The notes beneath the pieces are model-generated. The model had not been told where the DNA came from. It searched no databases and saw only the letters and a program-made list of their open reading frames with translations. Position numbers and translations under genes: made by a program. Positions 9,071-17,969 of a stretch of 64,000 nt of DNA are shown piece after piece; position 1 is the stretch's first letter; every line of letters starts with the position of its first letter. The stretch is from Gp6-AA40 sp963818645 (lineage in GTDB: Bacteria; Acidobacteriota; Vicinamibacteria; Vicinamibacterales; UBA2999), in NCBI GenBank assembly GCA_963818645.1, contig CAWFTF010000005.1:62001-126000 (forward strand), written 5' to 3'.

Positions 9071-10305
9071 ACCTCTTCTTTGGCTCTGGACTCTGGGCTT
9101 TCGGCTCTGATTTTCGATCCTACATCGCCCGAGCCTTTCGTGGAGACGGGGAATTCCGAGTACTCCACGATTGCATCGTTCACGGCGCGAGCGACAAGTT
9201 CGTCGATCGGCAGAGCGCGCTCCGCTGCCTCGATCTCGCCGAGACGCGCTCGCGTCAACGGGTTGCGCGGTGTGAACAGCGTGCAACAGTCCTGGTCGGG
9301 AATGATCGAGATGGGATACGTCCCGATCTTGATCGCTTCGGTCGTGATCTCCTCTTTGTCCATGCCAATCAGCGGACGAAATACCGGGAGCGTGACAACG
9401 CTTCCGATCACGGCAAGATTTTCGAGCGTCTGCGACGCGACCTGGCCGACGACGTCGCCGGTGATGAGGGCCTGCGCGCGCCGATCCCGGGCGATCGCTT
9501 CTGCGATGCGCATCATGAGCCGGCGGTAGATCACCACGCGCATCGGGCCAGGCACTGAGAGCACGACCTGCTGCTGGATCTCGCCAAACGCGACGAGATT
9601 GAGCTGCGAGCGGTGTTGCCACTTCGTGAGGAGCTGCACCAGCTCGCGCGCCTTTTCCTGCGACGCGCGCGACAGGATCGGATAGCTGTGGAAGTGCACG
9701 AAGGTCACCGCGCACCCGCGCTTCATCATGCGATGCGCGGCGACAGGCGAATCGATGCCGCCCGACAGCAGACACACCACGCGACCGGCAGTGCCTGTCG
9801 GCAACCCGCCGGGCCCGCGTTCCTTGCCGAAGAAGTAGAACGCCTGATCGGTCAGCAGCTCGACATGAATCGTGAGCGCGGGCTCGTCCAGGTTGACCCG
9901 CCACCCGCGCGCCTCCTGGATGCGACCGCCAACCTCGCGCTCGACCTGCGGCGACGTCAGCGGAAAGCGCTTGTCCGCGCGTCGCGCCGAGACCCGGAAG
10001 CTCTCGCACGTGCGATCCCCAAGGTCGCGGATGATCGCCTGTGACACGACGTCGAGATCGAGTGCAGTGCGGCCGGCGTAAGAGAAGTTCGCGACGCCGA
10101 ACGTCCGGCGGATGCGTTCGCCTACTTCCTCACGCGACGCGCCGGGTTTGACCACGATCTCTATCCGGCCCATCAACGCCCGCACGCTCTGCACGTCGAG
10201 ATCGGAGACCGCTTCTCTGAGGTTCCGCACGAGGCGCGCGAGGAACCACGGGCGGTTCTTCCCTTTGAGCGCGAGCTCCTGGTAGTGGACGACGATGGAG
10301 TTCAT
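9067..10305 (-). CDS. thiI: tRNA 4-thiouridine synthase ThiI
   Basis: ATP-dependent sulfur insertion at U8 of tRNA (and in many species thiazole synthesis). Domain order is an N-terminal ferredoxin-like domain, a THUMP domain (about residues 60-165) and a PP-loop ATPase with SGGIDSPVA at about 180, followed by the TGDVVGQVASQTLENL block. There is no C-terminal rhodanese domain, so it is the short form. ATG at 10305 gives MNSIVVHYQELALKGKNR, the family opening; an upstream TTG at 10323 overlaps the hpnE stop. The C-terminal tail is encoded by a heptamer array and probably carries no function. The stop overlaps the aldolase start. Confidence 0.93.
9077..9115. repeat. Heptamer repeat array inside the 3' end of thiI
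   Basis: Consecutive 7-bp steps of the CTGGACT/CTGGGCT/TTCGGCT type. They lie within the last codons of thiI, so they encode part of a Ser/Glu/Arg/Ala-rich C-terminal tail instead of being intergenic. They are related to the AGAGCCC family at 6643 read on the other strand. Confidence 0.75.
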
Positions 10306-10319
10306 AGGACGATCGGGGA

Positions 10320-11681
10320 TCAACGGCTCACTCGCTGATTCCCGGCTCCCGACCGAAGGAAATTGACGACCGCATCGGCGGCAGCGTGGCCGCTGACGAC
10401 GGCGCTTTCAATCGTAGCGGGCAGGCGAGTCTCGATCCAGTCGCCTGCGAGAAACAACCCGGGAACGGCCGTCTGGGTGCCTGGCCGGGACGGTTGACCC
10501 GGTGCCACAGAGAACGTCGACCGCTTCTCGCGCACGACGACTGCACGGCGCAGCTCGGCCTCACGCACGATCGGCAACGCCGCCTTCAATTCGTGCAGCG
10601 CGAGGTCGACCAGCTCCTCATTGCTCCGGCTGACGATCGCCGATGCGCCGCTCGACACGAGCGAGAGGTGCGATGTGGCCTCACCAAAGAGCGCACGCTT
10701 GTCGAACACCCACTGCATCGCGCGACCGGGCAGACCGACGAAGGTGCTCGACGTCACCGGACGATCGAACCACAGGTTGACGGTCACGATCGGCGACGAA
10801 GCCGTCATCGCCGCGGCCTCGATGACCTCGGTCAGCATGCCCGCCCCCTCTTCAAACAAATGAGGCAACGCAAACCAGGCCGTTGCGCAGACGATCGCCC
10901 GCGCGCGGAACACGTCGCTCCTGACATGAACCGACGGCCATGGCAGCGCCACTTTGACGCGCGCGAGCGAGTTCGTCTTGACCTCGCCGTTACGCGCTTC
11001 CACGAAGGCCTTCGAGGGAATCGTGTAAAGCTCGTCGAGCGCGCAGCGGACCAACCCGAGCGACGAGTCCCGGCGCCTTCTTGTGAACGTGCGCTTGAGC
11101 ACCTGGCCGAACATCTCGCCGGCGGCCTCATCGATCGACTGGTTCAACGCGGCAACGGCGAGCGGCTCCCACAACAGCTCGATCAAACGCGGAGTCTGCT
11201 CGTGCCACTCCAGCCACTGGCGAACCGTCGCGTGCGGGTCGGCTCCAGGCCGGCCGCCGTTCCGCATGCGCATGAGCGCCTTGCGGTCCTCCCAATCGAT
11301 CGCGTCCCAACGCATCGCGCCGACGAGCATGTGCAACGGCGCCGGGATTGCCGGGCACGCCAGACGCGACGCGCGCCCGTCCTTGTCGATGATGTCAACG
11401 GCCAGACCCGGCTGCAGGTAGACGTGCGACTCGGTGCCGATGCGGCGTAGAAAGCGAAACGTCTCCCGATAAGCGCCGGTGAGAATGTGCTGGCCGTTGT
11501 CCACGTGCTCACCGGTCGAGGGATCGATGAACGCCGACGCTCGCCCTCCGAGCGAGGGACGCGCCTCCAGCACGAGCACGCGAAAACCTTTCTCCGCGAG
11601 CGCGGTTGCCGCACTCAGCCCGGCGAAACCGCCGCCGATGATGATGACATCGTGCGTCAACGGAGAAGGGCTTTGATCCAC
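10320..11681 (-). CDS. hpnE: Hydroxysqualene dehydroxylase HpnE
   Basis: FAD-dependent enzyme that reduces hydroxysqualene to squalene, the last step of the three-enzyme bacterial squalene route. The N-terminal Rossmann motif IIGGGFAGLSAATALAEKG is followed by LEARPSLGGRA, and the C-terminal FLAGDWIETRLPATIESAV block closes the FAD site. Its 453 aa is normal for squalene-associated FAD desaturases. It is the third gene of hpnC-hpnD-hpnE; its start lies inside the end of hpnD (25 bp overlap), and its stop touches thiI. Squalene would feed hopanoids, but no squalene-hopene cyclase is in the window. Confidence 0.92.
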   Translation of the reverse strand: MDQSPSPLTHDVIIIGGGFAGLSAATALAEKGFRVLVLEARPSLGGRASAFIDPSTGEHVDNGQHILTGAYRETFRFLRRIGTESHVYLQPGLAVDIIDKDGRASRLACPAIPAPLHMLVGAMRWDAIDWEDRKALMRMRNGGRPGADPHATVRQWLEWHEQTPRLIELLWEPLAVAALNQSIDEAAGEMFGQVLKRTFTRRRRDSSLGLVRCALDELYTIPSKAFVEARNGEVKTNSLARVKVALPWPSVHVRSDVFRARAIVCATAWFALPHLFEEGAGMLTEVIEAAAMTASSPIVTVNLWFDRPVTSSTFVGLPGRAMQWVFDKRALFGEATSHLSLVSSGASAIVSRSNEELVDLALHELKAALPIVREAELRRAVVVREKRSTFSVAPGQPSRPGTQTAVPGLFLAGDWIETRLPATIESAVVSGHAAADAVVNFLRSGAGNQRVSR

Positions 11682-12502
11682 AGCCGAAGCGCGATGACGG
11701 CGCGCTGCGGGCGCGGAACGCGAATGCGCGAGCTGAAGACGTCGTATCCGTTGCGCTCGATGCGCCTCAGGATCTCGAAATAGATGCCTCCCATAATCTC
11801 GGCAGCCACGAGGCTGCGAGCGTCTTCAGGCGGCAGATGTTCAGCAGCGCGGCGATAGTAGCTGTGTGCGCGATCGCACTCGAACCGAAGCAGCTCGATG
11901 ACCTGAGATGTGAGCCGGCCCGCTCGCAGATCGTCCTCGCTGACGCCGAATCGTTCGAGATCTTCAGTTGGAAGGTAGATGCGTCCGCGGACGAGGTCCG
12001 CGCGGACATCCCGGATGATGTTGGTCAATTGAAGCGCCAGCCCCAGGTTCTCAGCGTAGGTCTTTACGCCCTGATTGCGATAGCCAAAGATCTCGATACA
12101 GATGAGTCCGACAGCCGAGGCAACTCGACGGCAGTACTCGACCACCGCTCCGAACGTCTCGTAGCGGACGTGCCGGAGATCCATCTCCACGCCCTCAACC
12201 AGCTCTTCGAACCTCGCACGCGGCAGATTGAACTCGTGGACGAAGGGCTGCAGCCCGATGCCCTGCGGAGTCGTCGGCGTTCCACTGTAGGTCGCCGCGA
12301 GCTCTTCACGCCAGCTCGCCACGCGCGCGGCCGCCTTGGCGCGCGCCTCGTCGCTCAGTCCCCCGGCCCACTCGCTCTCAGGCACCACCTCATCGACCGC
12401 ATCGTCCACGGCCCGGCAGAAATCCCAGACGGCGATGATCGCGTTGCGTTTGCGCGGCGGCAGGACGAGAAACGAGTAGTAGAAGGTTGTGTCGCGGCTC
12501 AT
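11657..12502 (-). CDS. hpnD: Presqualene diphosphate synthase HpnD
   Basis: Head-to-head condensation of two farnesyl diphosphates to presqualene diphosphate. It carries both aspartate-rich magnesium sites of the trans-isoprenyl synthase fold: DFCRAVDDAVDE near residue 30 and NIIRDVRADLVRGRIYLP near 155. The opening MSRDTTFYYSFLVLPPRKR is characteristic of HpnD. The open frame extends 50 codons upstream into hpnC, but ATG at 12502 overlaps the hpnC stop (ATGA) and gives 281 aa, the family length. It is translationally coupled within hpnCDE. Confidence 0.93.
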   Translation of the reverse strand: MSRDTTFYYSFLVLPPRKRNAIIAVWDFCRAVDDAVDEVVPESEWAGGLSDEARAKAAARVASWREELAATYSGTPTTPQGIGLQPFVHEFNLPRARFEELVEGVEMDLRHVRYETFGAVVEYCRRVASAVGLICIEIFGYRNQGVKTYAENLGLALQLTNIIRDVRADLVRGRIYLPTEDLERFGVSEDDLRAGRLTSQVIELLRFECDRAHSYYRRAAEHLPPEDARSLVAAEIMGGIYFEILRRIERNGYDVFSSRIRVPRPQRAVIALRLWIKALLR

Positions 12503-13419
12503 GTCGTGGCCGCGTGAGACGGAATGGACCTGGGCCACCCGAGCGCGGCAGCCACCAGCCACGGAAGGTCTGTCGCGCCGAGGGTTGGCCGGTGGTTCAG
12601 CACATCGTAGTTCGCCGCTTCGATGCGATCGAGGATGCGTGTGCCGCCGAGCCACGTCATCCGAATCTCGTAGCGCAAGCGACCGTGTAGTCGATCGCAG
12701 AGCGGCTTGCCGTCGTCGAACAACGCGCGGGTTCTGCTGACGGCGGACGCAATCGCCTGGCGCCAGCCGGGTGTGAGGTTCTCTCCCACGAGCGCGGTCT
12801 CGTCAGCGCCGTGCGCCTGCATCTCTTCGCCCGGAAGATAGATTCGACCGCGCGCCCAGTCGCCCTTCACGTCCTGCCAGAAGTTGGTGAGCTGCAGCGC
12901 CGTACAGATCGCGTCGGAGCACCTATCGAGATCGTTGTCCGCGTAGCCGCCGATGCGAAGGACGAGCCGGCCGATTGGGTTTGCAGATCGCCGGCAGTAA
13001 TCGAACAGCGCGGGCCAGGTCGCGTAGCGCGAGACGGTGACGTCCTGTCGAAATGCGCTCAGCAGATCCTCGAGAAGAACCGAGGGAAGCTGCAGCCGGC
13101 GGACCGTGACACCGAGCGCCATGAAGATCTCGCGCGAGTGCGCGGGCTCCCCGGGCTCCGGCGATCGCTGAATCGTGGATGTCGTGCCTGCCACCGCTTC
13201 GAGGAGACGCGCACGCCAGCCGTCGATCAGCCGGTGACGCTCACCAACGGTTCGATCTCCCTCGTCGGCGAAATCGTCCGCCGCTCGCGCGAACGCGTAG
13301 AGCGCTGCCACGTGAGGACGCATCCGGCGCGGCAACAGCAGCGACGCAACCGGAAAGTTCTCGTAGTGGGCGCGGCAGTCACGCTCGCACGCAGCGTAGG
13401 CGGCCTGGAGATTTACCAT
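12499..13419 (-). CDS. hpnC: Hydroxysqualene synthase HpnC
   Basis: Converts presqualene diphosphate to hydroxysqualene. It has the squalene/phytoene synthase fold with YAFARAADDFADEGDR near residue 42 as first metal site and LTNFWQDVKGDWARGRIYLP near 175 as second. The opening with HYENFPVASLLLPRRMR is typical of HpnC rather than HpnD. It is first in hpnCDE, and its start overlaps the end of the cobalamin adenosyltransferase gene by 7 bp, so that gene probably heads the same transcript. Confidence 0.93.
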   Translation of the reverse strand: MVNLQAAYAACERDCRAHYENFPVASLLLPRRMRPHVAALYAFARAADDFADEGDRTVGERHRLIDGWRARLLEAVAGTTSTIQRSPEPGEPAHSREIFMALGVTVRRLQLPSVLLEDLLSAFRQDVTVSRYATWPALFDYCRRSANPIGRLVLRIGGYADNDLDRCSDAICTALQLTNFWQDVKGDWARGRIYLPGEEMQAHGADETALVGENLTPGWRQAIASAVSRTRALFDDGKPLCDRLHGRLRYEIRMTWLGGTRILDRIEAANYDVLNHRPTLGATDLPWLVAAALGWPRSIPSHAATT

Positions 13420-13952
13420 TCGGTCTCGGCAACACCTGCGCGGCGATTCGCGGCTCGCGCCATCACGAACAGCAGATCGGACAGGCGGTTGAGATACACG
13501 ATGACGATGGGCTCGACAGCGTCGGGACCAAGACCAACGACACGTCGCTCGGCGCGCCGGCAGATCGTTCGACCCATGTGGAGCAGCGCACCCGGCAGCG
13601 CGCCGCCGGGGAGGATGAATTTCCGCAGCGGCTCCAGTTCGTTTTCGAGCCGATCGATGAGCTGTTCGAGTCGCTGAACCTCTGATTCGGCCACCGCGGC
13701 TTTTGTCACGCGCCCGGCGATCCGCTTCGACGGATCGGCCAGCCGCGCGCCGACCGCGAAGAGTTCCTTCTGAATGGTCTCGAGCGCACCGGCCAGGTCT
13801 GCGTCGAGGCCGGCTGCGCGCGCGGCGCCGAGCGTTGCATTCAACTCGTCCACCTCGCCGTACGCGTCAACCCTGGGGTCCGCCTTCGAGACGCGCGTCT
13901 TGTCGAAGAGCGACGTTTCGCCGGCGTCCCCGGTCTTTGTGTAGATCTTCAC
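13413..13952 (-). CDS. pduO: Cob(I)alamin adenosyltransferase, PduO type
   Basis: Transfers the adenosyl group of ATP to cob(I)alamin to make adenosylcobalamin. The N-terminal ATP loop (KIYTKTGDAGETSLFD), DAYGEVDELNA near residue 30, the RAERRVV block near 132 and the C-terminal YLNRLSDLLFVMAR segment are all intact in 179 aa. It precedes and overlaps hpnC. The link to squalene synthesis is positional only, and I see no B12-dependent enzyme in the window. Confidence 0.94.
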   Translation of the reverse strand: MKIYTKTGDAGETSLFDKTRVSKADPRVDAYGEVDELNATLGAARAAGLDADLAGALETIQKELFAVGARLADPSKRIAGRVTKAAVAESEVQRLEQLIDRLENELEPLRKFILPGGALPGALLHMGRTICRRAERRVVGLGPDAVEPIVIVYLNRLSDLLFVMARAANRRAGVAETEW

Positions 13953-14026
13953 TCTTCGACTCCGCTCGCGTTTCGACCCCGGTCAACGCGACCCTGAGTG
14001 CATCGAAGCGTCACGCGTGAAATTAT

Positions 14027-14716
14027 ATGGGCTCGATGCCTTCGCCTTCTCTGCCGAAACCTCCTGCCCGACAGCGCTTTCGCCGGCAACTCCTTGCCTG
14101 GTACCGCGCTCACGGACGCGATCTACCGTGGCGGCGGACGAGCGATCCGTATCACATCCTCGTGTCTGAGGTGATGCTGCAGCAGACACAGGTCGACCGC
14201 GTGCTGCCGAAGTATCACGAGTGGCTTGATCGCTATCCTTCGCTCGCGGCTCTTGCGACGGCGGACGAGGGCGACGTCACCCAGACGTGGCGGCCGCTTG
14301 GATACAACATCCGGCCACGCCGGCTTCAATCGATTGCGCGAGAGTCAGTGGAGCGCTACGGCGGCGAGCTTCCTTCAGACGAAGCGACGCTACTCTCCTT
14401 CAAGGGCATCGGCGCCTACACCGCGGGCGCGATCAGAAGCTTTGCGTTCGGGCAACGCGCCGCGATCCTCGACACGAATGTCGCGCGGGTGCTCTTCCGC
14501 ATCTTCATCGGACGCGGCGACCCCAAGACGCACGCGATGCGCAAGCAGCTCTGGGCCGTATCCGAAGCACTCGTGCCTCACAAGCACGTCTTCGACTTCA
14601 ACCAGGGGTTGATGGACTTCGGCGCAACCGTCTGCGTGGCGCGCAAGCCAAAGTGCGCTGCGTGCCCGATGACGCGGATGTGCCGTTCGTTTCCCAAGCT
14701 GCGAGCCGAATCGTGA
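14027..14716 (+). CDS. mutY: A/G-specific adenine glycosylase MutY, short form
   Basis: Removes adenine paired with 8-oxoguanine. It contains the helix-hairpin-helix domain with LPWRRTSDPYHILVSEVMLQQTQV near residue 33 (catalytic Glu), the LLSFKGIGAYTAGAIRSFAFG hairpin near 127, and a full 4Fe-4S cluster loop with Cys spaced 6, 2 and 5 (CVARKPKCAACPMTRMC). It stops right after the cluster at 229 aa, so it lacks the C-terminal NUDIX-like 8-oxoG-recognition domain of standard MutY (about 350 aa). The next gene, overlapping by GTGA, encodes a free NUDIX protein. Start among nearby ATGs is uncertain by three codons. Confidence 0.88.
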   Translation: MGSMPSPSLPKPPARQRFRRQLLAWYRAHGRDLPWRRTSDPYHILVSEVMLQQTQVDRVLPKYHEWLDRYPSLAALATADEGDVTQTWRPLGYNIRPRRLQSIARESVERYGGELPSDEATLLSFKGIGAYTAGAIRSFAFGQRAAILDTNVARVLFRIFIGRGDPKTHAMRKQLWAVSEALVPHKHVFDFNQGLMDFGATVCVARKPKCAACPMTRMCRSFPKLRAES

Positions 14717-15084
14717 TCATCGTCGTCGCCGCCGTGATCGAACAGGACGGATTGTTCCTCGTCACGCGCAGGCTCGAAGGCACGCACCTGGCAGGTCTGT
14801 GGGAGTTCCCGGGCGGCAAGGTCGCGAGCGGCGAGACCCACGTCCAGGCGCTCGAGCGCGAAATTCGCGAAGAGCTCGATGCGGACGTGGACGTCAGCGA
14901 ACTGCTATTGGAGAGCCAGTTCGACTACACGGAGCGCAGAGTCTCGCTCCACTTCTACCGGTGCTCGCTGCGTGGGACTCCACGGCCGCTGCTCGGCCAG
15001 CAGATGAAGTGGGTGCCGCGTGCCGAACTCCGGGCACTCGACTTCCCGCCTGCGGACAAGGACCTCATTCGACTCTTGTCATGA
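14713..15084 (+). CDS. mutT: MutT-like NUDIX hydrolase (8-oxo-dGTP diphosphatase)
   Basis: Sanitises oxidised dGTP. The 123-aa protein has a proper Nudix box, GGKVASGETHVQALEREI then REELDAD, at about residues 36-58. One late Gly is replaced, but all catalytic Glu/Arg are kept, so it should be active and is not simply a detached MutY tail. The GTG start at 14713 overlaps the mutY stop in GTGA, so the two repair genes are coupled. The LWEFPGGK lead-in and the C-terminal WVPRAELRALDFPPADKDLI are typical of MutT. Confidence 0.88.
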   Translation: MIIVVAAVIEQDGLFLVTRRLEGTHLAGLWEFPGGKVASGETHVQALEREIREELDADVDVSELLLESQFDYTERRVSLHFYRCSLRGTPRPLLGQQMKWVPRAELRALDFPPADKDLIRLLS

Positions 15085-15151
15085 ACCACGAAGATTCCTT
15101 GATTTCTTCGCGAGCGCTCACCCGGCGGAGGCGCAGCTCTGCCTGGAAAGG

Positions 15152-16147
15152 TCAGACTGCTGACGGAACCGGCACGTCGGTGACGATGGCAGGTGCTCGT
15201 CCCGATGGAGTCTCGACTTCCAGCTCAGTACCGGCGACGATGAAATCGCGATGCGCGTAGCCCAGCGCGATCGTGCCTGAACGCGGCGACTCGCCAGCAC
15301 TCGTCACGAACCCGGCCTCGCGATCACCCGCGTAGAGCTTCGCGCCCTGCTCGGGTCGCTGACCGTTGATGCGAAGCGAGACCAGCTTTCTCACCACGCG
15401 GCCGTGACCGCGATGCAGCACCCGGATGATGACTTCCTGCCCGACGTAGCAGCCCTTCGTGAAAGAGACCGCGCGCGACTCGATGCCGGCCTCGAGCGGG
15501 ATCGTGTCGTCGGTCATGTCGATCCCGAAGATGGGATACCCCGCTTCGATCCGCGCCGCTGCGATTACCTCGTCGGTGACTAGCGCAGCACCGGCAGCAT
15601 TGAGTGCCGCGACGAGCGCCTGTTCCCGTGCGCGTTCCACGTACACGCAGAAGCCGGGCACACCGAGTTGACTGATGCGCACGACCGACACGGGCGACTC
15701 GCCAAACTCGAACTGCGTGTGACGGTACTCAGCCCACTCGCTCAAGCCTCGCGCGCCGTCGATCACCTGCTCGAGGACGGAAGCAGCCCGCGGGCCGTGC
15801 AGCCACACTCCGGTGAGACTCTCGGCAAGCGAGCCCACGCGAACGTCCTCGGTGAAGATGAACTGCTCGAGCCGCTGGATCGTCGCGTCGATGGTCTCGG
15901 CCGGAACGTCGAGCAGGATCATGCCGCCCGATTCCAGCACGTGCATATCCGTGTGCATGCGCCCCTGCGGCGACAGCCACGCGGAGTAGCAGCCCGTCCC
16001 TGGAGTCAGTGCCTGAATGTCGTTGGTAAGGAGACCCTGCAGATAGGCTGCGCGGTCCTGCCCGGCAACCGCGATCTGTAACCGCGGGGCCACGGCGCCA
16101 ATGGCCGCTTGCTCCTGAATCGCCCGGTAGCCATCCGCGAGAGTCAT
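15152..16147 (-). CDS. ygfZ: YgfZ/GcvT-like folate-binding iron-sulfur cluster assembly protein
   Basis: Folate-binding protein related to the glycine-cleavage T protein. Members support maturation or repair of certain Fe-S enzymes and tRNA modification. The hallmark TKGCYVGQEV, with the conserved Cys, lies about two thirds in, after IEAGYPIFGIDM. The first domain carries LQGLLTNDIQALTPG. ATG at 16147 is preferred over the longer frame because GGAG stands 7 bases ahead of it, giving 331 aa. The gene stands alone between mutT (converging) and the divergent alpha/beta hydrolase. Confidence 0.9.
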   Translation of the reverse strand: MTLADGYRAIQEQAAIGAVAPRLQIAVAGQDRAAYLQGLLTNDIQALTPGTGCYSAWLSPQGRMHTDMHVLESGGMILLDVPAETIDATIQRLEQFIFTEDVRVGSLAESLTGVWLHGPRAASVLEQVIDGARGLSEWAEYRHTQFEFGESPVSVVRISQLGVPGFCVYVERAREQALVAALNAAGAALVTDEVIAAARIEAGYPIFGIDMTDDTIPLEAGIESRAVSFTKGCYVGQEVIIRVLHRGHGRVVRKLVSLRINGQRPEQGAKLYAGDREAGFVTSAGESPRSGTIALGYAHRDFIVAGTELEVETPSGRAPAIVTDVPVPSAV

Positions 16148-16282
16148 CGGCTTACTCCAGGAACTCGCGTGTGTCGGTGATTTCACCAACACTCGTGATG
16201 AACACTACCGGCGGTTTGACAGCCCGACTTTGGCCGGGGCCTCAAGCGAGCTGCAGTGTAAAGACCTGATACGATCGACGAA

Positions 16283-17956
16283 GTGCGTCGCTCCAAGTAC
16301 CTCGTACATTGTACTTGCGTATTTCTGCTGGGTCTTCCAGTCCTGGCCGCAGCCCAGCCGCAGGCGGCCACGAACAAGGCCATCGGCTACGCTGTCTTCC
16401 TGCGTGGCACGGCGATCGGGCGCGAACTCGTCACGCCCCGCCGCGATCAATCAGGCATCACTTTCACGACACAGGGGCGGATGCTGGCGCCGCTCAACGT
16501 CACAATTCGCGCCGGCGAATTCAAGTACCAGCCCGACTGGACGCCAGTCAGTTTCAACCTCGACGCGACAGTGAACGGCGGTCTGCTGCAGCTCCGCACG
16601 ACCTTCGCTGACGGGAAGGCGTCCACGGAAGGCGTCGGACCCGGGCAATCAGTGTCGGCAGCACACGACGTTGCGAGGAAGACCCTCATTCACGCCAACG
16701 GCGTCTTCGCCTCGTACGTCGCGCTCGCGATGCGCCTCGCCGAGAACTCCGAGCAGGGCGCTGAATTCAAGGTCTACGTCGTGCCGCAAGCGGAAGTCAC
16801 CGTGCGCGTGAATACGATCCGCTCGGAGCAGATCCAGATCGGGACGACGGTGCTCGACGTGCGTCGCTACGAGCTGGTCTACGTCAACCCGTCAGGCGAG
16901 GTCACAACCAACGTCACGGTCGCCAGCAACGGCGAACTCATCAGCGTCAACATCCCTGCCGATTCACTGGACGTCGTTCGCGAAGATGTCGCGTCATCCA
17001 CGTCGCGTACCCAGATCTATTCGAACAAGGGTGACGAAGCGATCACCATCCCTGCCGCCGGTTTCAACCTTGGCGCGACGCTGACGCGCCCGGCAAACGC
17101 CGCCGCCAACACCAAACTCCCCGTCGTCATTCTGCTCGCCGCGGCGGGCGTCGGCGATCGCGACGGCGTCATCCAGGGTGTACCGACGCTGGCGAACCTG
17201 GCAGGAGCAGTCTCCGAGTCCGGCATGCTGGCGGTCCGCTTCGACAAGCGTGGAAACGGACAGAGCGGCGGTCGCTCGGAATCCGCGACGATCAGCGACT
17301 TCGCTGAAGACGTGCGCGCGATCGTCAGGTGGCTCGAGAAACGACCGGACGTCGATCCCAAGCGCATCGCGGTGGCCGGTCACGGTGAGGGCGCCTGGAT
17401 CGGCTTGCTGGCCGCGTCGAGAGAGAAGCGCATCGCAGCGGTGGTCTCAATCGCCGGCCCCTCGACGACCGGTGTTGAGACCGTGCTCGAGCAACAGCGT
17501 CTCGAACTCGAGGGACTGAAGCTGCCGGCCGAGGAGCGCGAAAAGAGAATTGCCCTCCAGCAGCAGGTCAACTCAGCGGTGCTCACGGGGAAGGGCTGGG
17601 AGAATGTGCCCCCGCAGGTTCGCAAAGAGGCCGACACGCCCTGGTTCCAGAGCCTGCTCACATTCGATCCCACAAAGGTTCTGGACGATGTGCGGCAGCC
17701 GATGTTGTTCGTGCATGGCGCGCTCGACCGTCAGGTTCCGGTCGAGCACGTCGAGCGCCTGGCGGATATCGCCCGTAAGGAAAGCAAGTCGAACGCAGTC
17801 GAAGTCGTCGTCGTTCGCGGCGTCAATCACCTGCTCGTGCCGGCGATCACCGGCGAGGCCAACGAGTACGGCACGCTTCCGGATCGCAACGTCAGCAAGG
17901 ACGTCACGATGGCGACGACCGACTGGCTGAAGAAGACGTTCGCAGCGATTCGATGA
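16283..17956 (+). CDS. Exported alpha/beta hydrolase with N-terminal beta domain; nucleophile position is Gly
   Basis: 557 aa with a signal peptide (hydrophobic stretch ending in LPVLAAAQ near residue 25), an N-terminal domain of about 230 residues rich in beta strands, and a C-terminal alpha/beta hydrolase domain with FDKRGNGQSGGRSE, DPKRIAVAGHGEGAW, FVHGALDRQVPVEH and VVRGVNHLL. The fold and the last Asp/His are clear. The nucleophile elbow reads GHGEG, so residue 368 is Gly where relatives have Ser (GHSEG). A one-base change (AGT to GGT) would explain it, so this may be a mutation, a sequencing error or a non-catalytic protein. Cell location is probably periplasmic. Confidence 0.8.
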   Translation: MRRSKYLVHCTCVFLLGLPVLAAAQPQAATNKAIGYAVFLRGTAIGRELVTPRRDQSGITFTTQGRMLAPLNVTIRAGEFKYQPDWTPVSFNLDATVNGGLLQLRTTFADGKASTEGVGPGQSVSAAHDVARKTLIHANGVFASYVALAMRLAENSEQGAEFKVYVVPQAEVTVRVNTIRSEQIQIGTTVLDVRRYELVYVNPSGEVTTNVTVASNGELISVNIPADSLDVVREDVASSTSRTQIYSNKGDEAITIPAAGFNLGATLTRPANAAANTKLPVVILLAAAGVGDRDGVIQGVPTLANLAGAVSESGMLAVRFDKRGNGQSGGRSESATISDFAEDVRAIVRWLEKRPDVDPKRIAVAGHGEGAWIGLLAASREKRIAAVVSIAGPSTTGVETVLEQQRLELEGLKLPAEEREKRIALQQQVNSAVLTGKGWENVPPQVRKEADTPWFQSLLTFDPTKVLDDVRQPMLFVHGALDRQVPVEHVERLADIARKESKSNAVEVVVVRGVNHLLVPAITGEANEYGTLPDRNVSKDVTMATTDWLKKTFAAIR

Positions 17957-17969
17957 AACCGGCGCAGTC

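Noticed and set aside
9071..10009. Long N-terminal extension of the aldolase frame
   Set aside because: The extra 313 codons are antisense-free but out of frame with thiI, which is unmistakable there; the aldolase starts at 9070.
10320..13952. Carotenoid (crtB/crtI) cluster
   Set aside because: Two trans-isoprenyl synthases in tandem plus an HpnE-type FAD enzyme, with HpnC and HpnD openings, fit squalene synthesis rather than phytoene synthesis and desaturation.
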